Both the position numbers and the translations under genes were made by a program. A DNA stretch of 64,000 nucleotides from an uncultured Christensenella sp. Lineage in GTDB: Bacteria > Bacillota > Clostridia > Christensenellales > Pumilibacteraceae. The DNA lies in assembly GCA_910577945.1 (NCBI GenBank), contig CAJTNI010000007.1, positions 13,491 through 77,490 on the forward strand, given 5' to 3'. This document shows, in pieces, positions 14,822-22,138 of this stretch. Position 1 is the stretch's first letter. Each line of letters starts with the position of its first letter. The notes under the pieces were generated by a model. That model made no database searches, was not told where the DNA came from, and saw only the letters and a list, made by a program, of their open reading frames with translations.

Positions 14822-16870
14822 ATGGCAAAAACAACTATACAATCAGTTGAACCTAATATTGCGGATTTGGCAAATGGCTGGCTCAAATCTTATAGGTTAG
14901 ATTATAAATTAGAACAGGAATCTCTGAATGCTGAAATAGATCAGGCACTCAATGATTATGCTTCCAAAAACGGTGGCGTTGGCGGCAATCGTCCCGATGC
15001 CAAGCTGTTGTTACGCGATAAAAATTTAGTGGCTTATCCTATCTTGATAGAGTACAAGGGATATAAAGATAAGCTAGTCAAGTTAGACAGCGACGGAAAG
15101 ATTGCTAATAAAACCGCAAAGAACATTCCCGATTTCAAGAACATAAATTCTTATGCCGTAAACGGTGCAGTGCATTATGCAAATGCGCTATTGCACTATA
15201 CAAGTTACACCGACATTATAGCAATAGGTGTTACCGGCTATAAAGATGAACGCGGCGAACTACATCATTCCATAGGCGTTTATTACGTTTCTAAAAGCAA
15301 CTTCGGTATCGGACAAAAGGTAGACGAATATACCGACTTGTCCTTTCTCAAAAAAGAGAACTTTGACGAGTTTATCGAAAAAGTTAAACGCTTGCAATTA
15401 TCGCAAGAAGAAATTGATAAGCTAAAAGAACAGCGCGAACGAGAAATTGATGCAAGCCTTGTAAAGCTGAATAACGACATATACCAAAATGAAAAAGGGC
15501 TTGGCGAAAACGACCGCGTTTACCTTGTTGCCGCGTCCATTATTGCTACGCTTGGTATCCCGAATAAAGTCGCTGCTCTTGAAAAGTCAGAGTTGAAATC
15601 TTCAACGGAAGATGGAAACCGCGACGGCGATATAATCTTGCGCAAAATCAAAGCCTTTTTGAATGAGAAAAAGTTGCCGCAGGAAAAGAAAGACTTAATA
15701 GTTCGTACTCTTGCGAATACGCTTACTACTGATAATATCAACAAGGTTGAAAACGACGAAAGTCAATTAAAGCGCGTGTTCACAAAAATTGTAGACGATT
15801 TAGGTATTTACTACAAAATAGGTTTGACAACCGACTTCACAGGCAAGTTATTTAATGAAATGTATAATTGGCTTGGGTTCTCGCAAGACAAACTAAACGA
15901 CGTTGTTTTAACGCCCTTCTACATTGCAACGCTTTTAGCTAAACTCGCGCGTGTGGACAAAGATTCTTATGTTTGGGACTTTGCTACGGGTTCAGCAGGA
16001 CTTTTAGTTGCGTCAATGAACGAAATGCTTATCGACGCAAAAAATAAAATAAAGTCGCCGGAAGAATTGGCGACGAAGTCGGCGGCAATCAAAGCCAATC
16101 AATTGCTCGGTTTGGAGATACTTCCGAGTGTTTATATGCTTGCCATACTCAATATGATTCTTATGGGCGATGGTAGTTCGAACATTTTGAATAAAGACTC
16201 CTTAAAAGATTTCGACGGTAATTACGGCTTCGGTAATACGGACAAAAAATTCCCCGCAACGGCATTCGTGCTTAATCCGCCCTATTCGGCAGCGGGTAAC
16301 GGTATGATATTCGTTGAACGAGCGCTCTCTATGATGAGCAATGGCTATGCGGCTATTATCATACAAAACTCGGCAGGTTCGGGTAAGGCAGTAGAATATA
16401 ATAAAAGAATATTGAAACACAGCACACTGCTTGCAAGTATAAAAATGCCGATAGACTTGTTTATAGGTAAATCGAGCGTTCAAACCAATGTATATGTGTT
16501 CCGTGTAGGCGAAGCTCACCAAAAAGACGATGCGGTAAAGTTTATTGATTTCTCTAATGACGGTTATACGCGTACTAACCGCAAAAAAGCAAGTTGTAAC
16601 TTAAAAGATACTGATAGAGCCAAAGAGCGTTATCAAGAGCTTGTGGACTTGGTACGCTTTGGAAAAACTAAACTGAATATATTTACTGAAAATGAATATT
16701 ACGAAGGTACTATCAATCCCGAGAGCGGTGCCGATTGGAATCAAACTGCGCCGATAGATACCAAGCCTACACTCGATGATTTTAAGAAAACTGTCAGCGA
16801 TTATCTTGCGTGGGAAGTTTCTTGTTTATTAAAGCGTCAAGACAAGGAGAACGACCGCTTGGGAAAATAG
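14822..16870 (+). CDS. BcgI-like restriction-methylase subunit (R-M)
   Basis: 682 residues from ATG 14822 (AGGAG 8 nt upstream). The N terminus carries a PD-(D/E)XK nuclease core: RPDAK with Asp59, then YPILIEYKG with Glu77 and Lys79. The C-terminal half is an N6-adenine methyltransferase of the HsdM type: AdoMet-binding DFATGSAGLL near residue 386 and the catalytic NPPY near 484. Cleavage and methylation in one chain, with a separate specificity subunit next door, is the plan of BcgI-type (type IIB/IIG-like) systems, not of type I, which needs an HsdR translocase absent here. The gene ends in a -1 frameshift signal (GGGAAAA then TAG) that can fuse it to the specificity subunit, giving a chain of about 1054 residues. 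Confidence 0.88.
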   Translation: MAKTTIQSVEPNIADLANGWLKSYRLDYKLEQESLNAEIDQALNDYASKNGGVGGNRPDAKLLLRDKNLVAYPILIEYKGYKDKLVKLDSDGKIANKTAKNIPDFKNINSYAVNGAVHYANALLHYTSYTDIIAIGVTGYKDERGELHHSIGVYYVSKSNFGIGQKVDEYTDLSFLKKENFDEFIEKVKRLQLSQEEIDKLKEQREREIDASLVKLNNDIYQNEKGLGENDRVYLVAASIIATLGIPNKVAALEKSELKSSTEDGNRDGDIILRKIKAFLNEKKLPQEKKDLIVRTLANTLTTDNINKVENDESQLKRVFTKIVDDLGIYYKIGLTTDFTGKLFNEMYNWLGFSQDKLNDVVLTPFYIATLLAKLARVDKDSYVWDFATGSAGLLVASMNEMLIDAKNKIKSPEELATKSAAIKANQLLGLEILPSVYMLAILNMILMGDGSSNILNKDSLKDFDGNYGFGNTDKKFPATAFVLNPPYSAAGNGMIFVERALSMMSNGYAAIIIQNSAGSGKAVEYNKRILKHSTLLASIKMPIDLFIGKSSVQTNVYVFRVGEAHQKDDAVKFIDFSNDGYTRTNRKKASCNLKDTDRAKERYQELVDLVRFGKTKLNIFTENEYYEGTINPESGADWNQTAPIDTKPTLDDFKKTVSDYLAWEVSCLLKRQDKENDRLGK

Positions 16871-16910
16871 ATGCCTCACTTAACGAGAAACTGCAAAGCG
16901 TTAAGTGGGG
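16844..16910 (+). promoter_or_regulatory. Predicted -1 ribosomal frameshift signal
   Basis: In order: Shine-Dalgarno-like AAGGAG (16844-16849); 11 nt; slippery heptamer GGGAAAA read as G GGA AAA in the R-M frame (16861-16867); TAG stop (16868-16870); 6-nt spacer; a 12-bp stem (16874-16885 with 16899-16910, one T-G wobble) closing a 13-nt loop. A -1 slip continues with ATA GAT GCC in the specificity-subunit frame. Confidence 0.75.
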
Positions 16911-17985
16911 CGAATATAAGATTGACGAACTGTTTGTACCGTGCACGATAAAATGCAAATTATCAAAAGAAGATTTATCAGATGATTTTTTATTCTCTGC
17001 TTATTCGGCAGAGACAGAAAATGGTGGCGTCATAGGTTATACAAATATTCCTGAATTTATTTGCAATGGGCAAACCCCATTCTATGTCATTTTTGGAGAT
17101 CATACAAGAGTATTTAATATTGCAAAAGAAAGTTTTTCTGTTCTTGATAATGTGAAAGTATTACGCCCGCGTATTAATAGCGAACGAACATTACTATTTA
17201 TTATTTCAGCTTGGGCAAAGTTGATTCCTAATCTTGGATATGCACGGCATTGGAAAGTAGCAAAAGATTGCATTATACAACTTCCTACAAAAAACGGGCA
17301 AATTGATATCGACTTTATAGAGAGTTTTATAGCCGAGCTGGAAGCACGGCATATAGCCGAGCTGGAAGCACGGCATATAGCCGAGCTGGAAGCATACTTA
17401 ACTGTTACAGGATTAAAAGACTATACATTAACAAAAGAAGAAGAAAAAGCGCTTGTAGATTTCAATACGCTTAACTGGATGAACTATAATCTTGAAGATT
17501 TGTTCAGTAAATCTACACGCGGTAAACGCCTAAAAAGTGCGGATAGAGTTCAAGGCGATTTGCCATTCGTAACTGCCGGTGAAGCGTGCGAAGGCGTGTC
17601 GGCTTACATAGGAAACGATGTCGAAATTTTTGAAAGTAACACTACCACTATTGATATGTTTGGCTCCGCAAAATATCGCAATTTCCGCTATGGTGCGGAT
17701 GACCACGTTGCCGTAGTTCACACCGAAAAATTGCCAAAGCACGCGGCTGTTTTCGTAACTACGGCGATTCACAAATCATCTCATACGGGGAAGTTCGACT
17801 ATTCACGAAACTTCTATGCAAAAGATGCCGACGAATTAGACATCTTACTTCCTTCTAAGGAAAACAAACCTGATTATTCGTTTATGTCAACTCTTATATC
17901 GGCAATTCAAAAGCTCGTAATTAAAGACGTCGTGTTATATTTCAATAGAAAAATTGACGAAACTAAAAAAGTTATTGCAAAGTAA
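16867..17985 (+). CDS. Specificity subunit (S), read by -1 frameshift
   Basis: Two target-recognition domains (about residues 12-145 and 190-330 of this part) separated by helical spacers, the HsdS/BcgIB design; it selects the DNA sequence for the R-M subunit. The central spacer holds a tandem repeat IAELEARH (2.75 copies). No credible independent start exists: the open frame reaches a GTG at 16810 with no ribosome site inside the R-M gene, and the ATG at 16871 is out of frame. The frame is entered instead from GGGAAAA at 16861, which would make R-M-S as one chain. Start given here is the first codon after the slip. If a GTG/TTG start is really used the protein would be about 390 residues. 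Confidence 0.82.
   Translation: MDASLNEKLQSVKWGEYKIDELFVPCTIKCKLSKEDLSDDFLFSAYSAETENGGVIGYTNIPEFICNGQTPFYVIFGDHTRVFNIAKESFSVLDNVKVLRPRINSERTLLFIISAWAKLIPNLGYARHWKVAKDCIIQLPTKNGQIDIDFIESFIAELEARHIAELEARHIAELEAYLTVTGLKDYTLTKEEEKALVDFNTLNWMNYNLEDLFSKSTRGKRLKSADRVQGDLPFVTAGEACEGVSAYIGNDVEIFESNTTTIDMFGSAKYRNFRYGADDHVAVVHTEKLPKHAAVFVTTAIHKSSHTGKFDYSRNFYAKDADELDILLPSKENKPDYSFMSTLISAIQKLVIKDVVLYFNRKIDETKKVIAK
17329..17394 (+). repeat. 24-bp tandem repeat in specificity gene
   Basis: Units at 17329-17352 and 17353-17376 are identical; a third (17377-17394) is 18 bp. Each encodes IAELEARH. Repeat number can change the length of the helical spacer between the two recognition domains. Confidence 0.85.
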
Positions 17986-18003
17986 TGGTTAGAGGTAAGA
18001 ATT

Positions 18004-18939
18004 ATGGCAATGTTAGATTTTATGGAAATCCCTCCTGCTGATACGGGGAATGGTGATCAAGATTCTTTTGAATTGTTTGCAAGAGAATTTTTTGCGGAAG
18101 TATTACACTTTGAAATTATGTCAGAACCTAATCGAGGTGCTGACGGTGGTAAAGATTTAATTGCCGTTGAACATCAAATTGGCTCTTTATCTTCTACCGA
18201 TATAAGATGGTTAATAAGTTGTAAGCACAAAGCCCATTCTGGACACTCAGTTAAACCTACGGATGAGGAAAGTATCATCGACAGACTAAAACAACACAAT
18301 GCTAATGGCTTTATTGGATTTTACTCGACTCTTCCTTCGACTGGGCTAAACGAAAGACTGGATTCTTTTAGATCAAGTGAATATAAAATTGAAATTTTTA
18401 ATCACGAAAGGATTGAAAGTGAGCTTATTAAAGCCAAAAGGAACGATATAATTCAGAGATTTTTCCCTGTAAGCTATAAAAAAGAATCAACCAAAAATCA
18501 AAAAAATACACCATCCATTCTTTTTGGTAAATACGCGCCTTTACAATGCGAATACTGCGGTAAAGATTTATTAAAAGAACATTTGCACGATCGTGGAGCG
18601 ATAGTCGTTTTTTTGGAAAATTTAGATACCAATGAGTATGTTGACATTTATACTTGTTGTAAAGGACATTGTGATAGGGCGTTAACTTCGGCGAAACGTC
18701 AAACTGGTGTCATTAGCGAATGGGAAGATATTTCCGATTGGATTATCCCATCAATCTTTATGCAGAAAGAAATGGCGCTCTTTAATCAATTATATCACGG
18801 TAAAATAAAATATAGGGAAGAAGTTTTTGAGAAGTTAAAGCAAATCATTTTAAGGTTATCTCAATTCTCATTAAGAGAAGACGATGATGAACAAAAGAAA
18901 AGAGCTTTGCATCTTTCTGAATTGCCTAACTGGATTTAA
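18004..18939 (+). CDS. Mrr-like nuclease with zinc finger
   Basis: 311 residues, 18 nt after the specificity gene, with AGAGGT before ATG 18004. The N-terminal ~150 residues look like an Mrr-type (PD-(D/E)XK) endonuclease: FARE near residue 25, GADGGKDLIAVE with Asp51, and LISCKHKAHSGHS with Lys74; the usual Glu/Gln of the (E/Q)xK motif is Ser72. Residues about 180-225 contain CEYC and CCKGHC, a probable zinc finger, then a helical C terminus. Mrr proteins cut modified or foreign DNA, but this one is co-operonic with a methyltransferase and a TIR protein, so it may be an effector or sensor for a second defence module. Whether Ser72 leaves it active is unknown. Confidence 0.72.
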   Translation: MAMLDFMEIPPADTGNGDQDSFELFAREFFAEVLHFEIMSEPNRGADGGKDLIAVEHQIGSLSSTDIRWLISCKHKAHSGHSVKPTDEESIIDRLKQHNANGFIGFYSTLPSTGLNERLDSFRSSEYKIEIFNHERIESELIKAKRNDIIQRFFPVSYKKESTKNQKNTPSILFGKYAPLQCEYCGKDLLKEHLHDRGAIVVFLENLDTNEYVDIYTCCKGHCDRALTSAKRQTGVISEWEDISDWIIPSIFMQKEMALFNQLYHGKIKYREEVFEKLKQIILRLSQFSLREDDDEQKKRALHLSELPNWI

Positions 18940-18953
18940 TTAAGAGGTCTAAA

Positions 18954-19802
18954 ATGTCAATCAATACTTTAAGACTGCAATTAGAACAAATTAATAAGGA
19001 TTTAGTCAGAGCTAATCAAGATCTGGCAGAAAGTGGGAAGCGATCGGCAAGAGAAAATGAAAGTATTATACGAATTAAGAAGTCGATTACAAAAAATACA
19101 TCTTTATCTTCTTTGCAATCAAAAAACCGCCAAATAGAAACACATAATCGTGAAATTGCAAGACAAGCAAAGAAACAAGTTGAATTGCAAAAGAAAATAG
19201 CTACACTTACTGCGAGAAAAGTGGACACCGAAAAAAAGTTGCGGAACGAAGAACTCAAAATCAATCAAGAATTGAGTAATGAAGTTGTTGCTGTGAAACA
19301 ACTTAATCAAGAGCTGATTGCGCAAGTTGAAAGAGAACGACAGGAAAAATTAGAAGCGATTCAGAAGAAAACGGAAATTTTAGCTTCGCTTGATAACGAA
19401 TTTGATGTTTTCATTTCTCACGCTTCCGAAGATAAAGAAGAATTTGTTGAGCCACTTTCTAAAATCTTAGTGGAGCATAATATCAGTATTTTCTACGATA
19501 AGGAGTCGATTGATTGGGGTGACTCAATTCCAACAAAGATTGATAAAGGAATTTTACATTCTAAGATTTGTTTACTTGTTATTAGTCCGAATTTTATTAG
19601 GAAGATATGGACACAAAGAGAAAAAGATGCTTTTATGATGCTTGATGATAAGAAAATACTTCCTATTTGGCATAAGGTATCAAAAGACGAAGTGCAGAAT
19701 TTTAGTCCTACCATAGCGTCAATCAATGCTATAAACACTGCTGACAATACATTAGAAGAAATCGCTGAAAAGCTACAACAAGTTTTAAGCAAAACCCAAT
19801 AA
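18954..19802 (+). CDS. Coiled-coil TIR-domain protein
   Basis: 282 residues, AGAGGT 5 nt before ATG 18954, 14 nt after the nuclease gene. Residues 1-140 form a long charged coiled coil (QINKDLVRANQDLAES, KKQVELQKKIATLTARK). Residues about 148-280 are a TIR domain: FDVFISHASEDKEEF, then IFYDKESIDWGDSI, then SPNFIRKIWTQREKDAF with Glu223 in the W-x3-E position of the NAD-cleaving glutamate. Bacterial TIR effectors of Thoeris, CBASS and prokaryotic Argonaute systems deplete NAD+ or make cyclic ADP-ribose signals after infection. Here a coiled coil could oligomerise it on activation. Partner is likely the adjacent nuclease; function is inference. Confidence 0.85.
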   Translation: MSINTLRLQLEQINKDLVRANQDLAESGKRSARENESIIRIKKSITKNTSLSSLQSKNRQIETHNREIARQAKKQVELQKKIATLTARKVDTEKKLRNEELKINQELSNEVVAVKQLNQELIAQVERERQEKLEAIQKKTEILASLDNEFDVFISHASEDKEEFVEPLSKILVEHNISIFYDKESIDWGDSIPTKIDKGILHSKICLLVISPNFIRKIWTQREKDAFMMLDDKKILPIWHKVSKDEVQNFSPTIASINAINTADNTLEEIAEKLQQVLSKTQ

Positions 19803-19816
19803 TATATTTACTACAT

Positions 19817-19859
19817 AAAAGATAACAGGTACTTGAAATTAAAGTACCTGTTATCTTTT
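19817..19859 (+). terminator. Strong terminator of defence operon
   Basis: Perfect 18-bp stem (19817-19834 with 19842-19859), 7-nt loop, ending in TTTT. It closes the R-M/S/nuclease/TIR unit. Confidence 0.9.
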
Positions 19860-19930
19860 GACTCGCAATTATAAGGTGTATTCTGATTAAAATTTAGTTT
19901 TTGATAAATTCCCTATGGAACACACCCTAA

Positions 19931-19946
19931 GCTCGCCTTATTTTTT
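19931..19946. terminator. Right arm of terminator split by insertion
   Basis: GCTCGCCTTATTTTTT is the complement (one mismatch) of 11958-11973 at the far side of the mobile element. Confidence 0.6.
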
Positions 19947-20076
19947 TGCCTATATTCCGCAATACGCGCGCAGTCGCATGCGCACGCATGCGTTTATTGT
20001 TTAACGCAACGCGCCGTACAAAACGGCTGTATACGCATCGCCCGCAAAATACGCGTATCGGCGCGCGAAGAGTCGA

Positions 20077-21219
20077 TTACAGCTTGCTGTAAATGATTTC
20101 GCCGTCGCGCACTGTCATGAGCACGTCCAAGCCGTCGTCGAGCACGACGAAATCCGCCGCCTTGCCCGTCGCGATACTGCCGTAATTTTCGGCTATTCCC
20201 AAATTATTCGCGGGGTTGACGGTCGCGCAGTCGATAGCGCGCGTCAAATCCGCGCCGCATTCGTCGACGAGCAGCTTGACGGCGTCGTTCATTTTGAGCA
20301 CGCTCCCCGCGAGCGTGCCGTCGCCCAGCCGCGCCGCGCCGTTCTTGACGAACACCTTTTGTCCGCCGAGCTCGCTCTCGCCGTCGCGCAGTCCCTTGGC
20401 GCGAATGGAATCGGTGATAAGCACGAGCTTATCGGTCGGCTTGTTTTTAAGCAGCAGCTTAATTGCGGGCACGGACACGTGAATGCCGTCGGCAATCAGC
20501 TCCGCGTACGTCGCGTCGGTGAGCAACGCCGCGCCCGCAACGCCCGCCTCGCGGTGAGTGAACGGGCTTTGCGCATTGAACGTGTGCGTCACGCAGCGCG
20601 CGCCGCACTCCGCCGCGCGCCTCGCCTCGGCGTACGTCGCGTCGGAGTGCCCGATTGAACACACGACGCCGCGCGCCGACGCGTGGCGTATAAGCTCGAA
20701 CGCGCCGTCCGTTTCGGGCGCGATTGTTATTTGCTTGACGCACCCGCCCGACGCGCGCGAATACTCGTCGAACAGCGCGATATCGGGCTTGACTATATAC
20801 TCGCGCGGCTGTGCGCCCGCTCGTTTGTCGGACAAGAACGGACCTTCCAAATGCACGCCGATAATCGCCGCGCCGTCGCTGCGGTTTTGCGCGCGGTACG
20901 CCTTGACCGCGGCGAGCGCGGCGAGCGTATTGTCCTTGCTTTGCGTCATTGTGGTAGCACAAAACCGCGCCGTGCCCTCGCGCGCGAGCGTATCGGCTAT
21001 CGCGCCGAGCGCGTCGAGCGTGCCGTCCATTGCGTCCGCGCCGCCCGCGCCGTGTATGTGCCCGTCTATAAACGCGGGCGCGACCAAAACGCCGCGCGGC
21101 AGCTCGATTTCGTCGCCGTCGGCGTTGCCTATGCTACGGATTTTCGCGTCGAAAGCGATATCCGTTCGGACTATTCCCTTGCCCGCTACGTATGCGAGCG
21201 CATTTTTAAAGCATCTCAT
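20077..21219 (-). CDS. nagA: N-acetylglucosamine-6-phosphate deacetylase
   Basis: 380 residues from ATG 21219. Removes acetate from GlcNAc-6-P to give glucosamine-6-P, the substrate of NagB. Amidohydrolase TIM barrel: metal-site Glu in GVHLEGPFLS, His in CSIGHSDATY, substrate loop CVTHTFNAQSPFTHR, and catalytic Asp in LVLITDSIRAKG. Length is normal for the family. ATG overlaps the TGA of nagB (ATGA), so the two are translated together from the nag promoter at 22052-22080. The longer upstream frame overlaps nagB and is not the true start. Confidence 0.95.
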   Translation of the reverse strand: MRCFKNALAYVAGKGIVRTDIAFDAKIRSIGNADGDEIELPRGVLVAPAFIDGHIHGAGGADAMDGTLDALGAIADTLAREGTARFCATTMTQSKDNTLAALAAVKAYRAQNRSDGAAIIGVHLEGPFLSDKRAGAQPREYIVKPDIALFDEYSRASGGCVKQITIAPETDGAFELIRHASARGVVCSIGHSDATYAEARRAAECGARCVTHTFNAQSPFTHREAGVAGAALLTDATYAELIADGIHVSVPAIKLLLKNKPTDKLVLITDSIRAKGLRDGESELGGQKVFVKNGAARLGDGTLAGSVLKMNDAVKLLVDECGADLTRAIDCATVNPANNLGIAENYGSIATGKAADFVVLDDGLDVLMTVRDGEIIYSKL

Positions 21220-21938
21220 AACAGCTCCGCCGCCGCCTCGTCCAAAATAACGGTAACGTCGGCATGCCGCTGCAATACGCTCGCGGGCATGCGCTCGTCC
21301 ACCTCGCCCTTTACCATGCCGCGCACGGCTTGCGCCTTGTTCGCGCCGCACGCGAGTATGAGTATTTTGCGCGCGTCCATAATATCGGCAATGCCCATAG
21401 TGAGCGCGTACCGCGGTACGTCGTCGGGGTTTGCGAACAGCCGCGAATTATCCTTGACCGTGCTTTCGGCAAGCTCCGCCACGTGCGTATGCGAATCGAA
21501 CGGAGTGTTCGGCTCGTTAAACGCGATATGCCCGTCGCTGCCCAAGCCCAAAAGCTGAATATCGCGCCTGTTCGCCGCGAGCAAAGCGGTGTAACGCTCG
21601 CACTCGGCGGCAAGGTCGGGCGCAGTGCCGAGCGGCAAATGCGTGTTGCGCGGGTCGATATCGGTTTTGCCGAACAGGTTTTCGCGCATGTAGTACGCGT
21701 AGCTGTGCGCGTCGTTAACGCCCGCGCCCACATATTCGTCGAGGTTGAACGACTTGCAGCCCGCAAGCGAAAGCGCGCCGTCGGAGACCGCCGACACAAG
21801 CCGCGCGTACACGCCGAGCGGCGTGCTGCCCGTGGCAAGCCCGAGCGTAGCGTCGGGGTTGGCGGCGACGACGCCCGTCAGAATCTCGGCGGCAAGCTCG
21901 CACACCGAATCGTAATCTTTTGCAATAATAATTTCCAT
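21216..21938 (-). CDS. nagB: Glucosamine-6-phosphate deaminase
   Basis: 240 residues. Converts glucosamine-6-P to fructose-6-P and ammonia, feeding amino sugars into glycolysis. Motifs: LGLATGSTPLGVY (phosphate loop), SFNLDEYVG, QLLGLGSDGHIAFNEP (active site Asp and His). Length fits the short Firmicutes form without the allosteric C-terminal extension of the E. coli enzyme. ATG 21938 has no good Shine-Dalgarno although its leader is about 107 nt. Forms a two-gene nagB-nagA operon; with the phosphohexomutase upstream it suggests wall or dietary amino-sugar use. Confidence 0.95.
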   Translation of the reverse strand: MEIIIAKDYDSVCELAAEILTGVVAANPDATLGLATGSTPLGVYARLVSAVSDGALSLAGCKSFNLDEYVGAGVNDAHSYAYYMRENLFGKTDIDPRNTHLPLGTAPDLAAECERYTALLAANRRDIQLLGLGSDGHIAFNEPNTPFDSHTHVAELAESTVKDNSRLFANPDDVPRYALTMGIADIMDARKILILACGANKAQAVRGMVKGEVDERMPASVLQRHADVTVILDEAAAELL

Positions 21939-22051
21939 AACACTGTTGCTGTGCCGATAATCGGCGGTAGTAAGCGACGCGGCGCGACAAGCTTTACGGA
22001 ACGGCCGTCGCGCACACGCCTATACGTTGAAGTCGGCATATCGCCTGAAAC

Positions 22052-22080
22052 AATATACCATATAACGATGCCGAACGCAA
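22052..22080 (-). promoter_or_regulatory. Promoter of nagB-nagA
   Basis: Minus-strand -35 TTGCGT (22075-22080), 17-bp spacer, -10 TATATT (22052-22057). Confidence 0.6.
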
Positions 22081-22138
22081 TACGCAATCGGGCATTTTCA
22101 ATCGGATAACGGGCACGCCCGCGCCCGACGCGCTTGCG

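Larger units (their letters stand above)
11990..19917. mobile_element. Serine-recombinase integrative element with defence cargo
   Basis: Bounded by inverted CATAGGGA (11990-11997) and TCCCTATG (19910-19917). Inside are a large serine recombinase, a TnpW-like small gene and an RHH regulator at the left, and a four-gene restriction/TIR operon at the right that ends in a very strong terminator. The interior is clearly AT-richer than both flanks and has different codon use, which supports horizontal transfer. There are no conjugation, replication or relaxase genes, so it is a mobilisable or stand-alone integrative element similar in plan to Tn4451-type units. Exact crossover dinucleotide cannot be fixed from one sequence. 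Confidence 0.8.

Noticed and set aside
16810..17985. Independent GTG start at 16810 for the specificity subunit
   Set aside because: No Shine-Dalgarno and a 60-nt overlap with the methylase; the -1 frameshift signal explains the frame better. Kept as an alternative.
14822..18939. Classical type I restriction system
   Set aside because: There is no HsdR helicase/translocase; the nuclease motif lies in the methylase chain itself.
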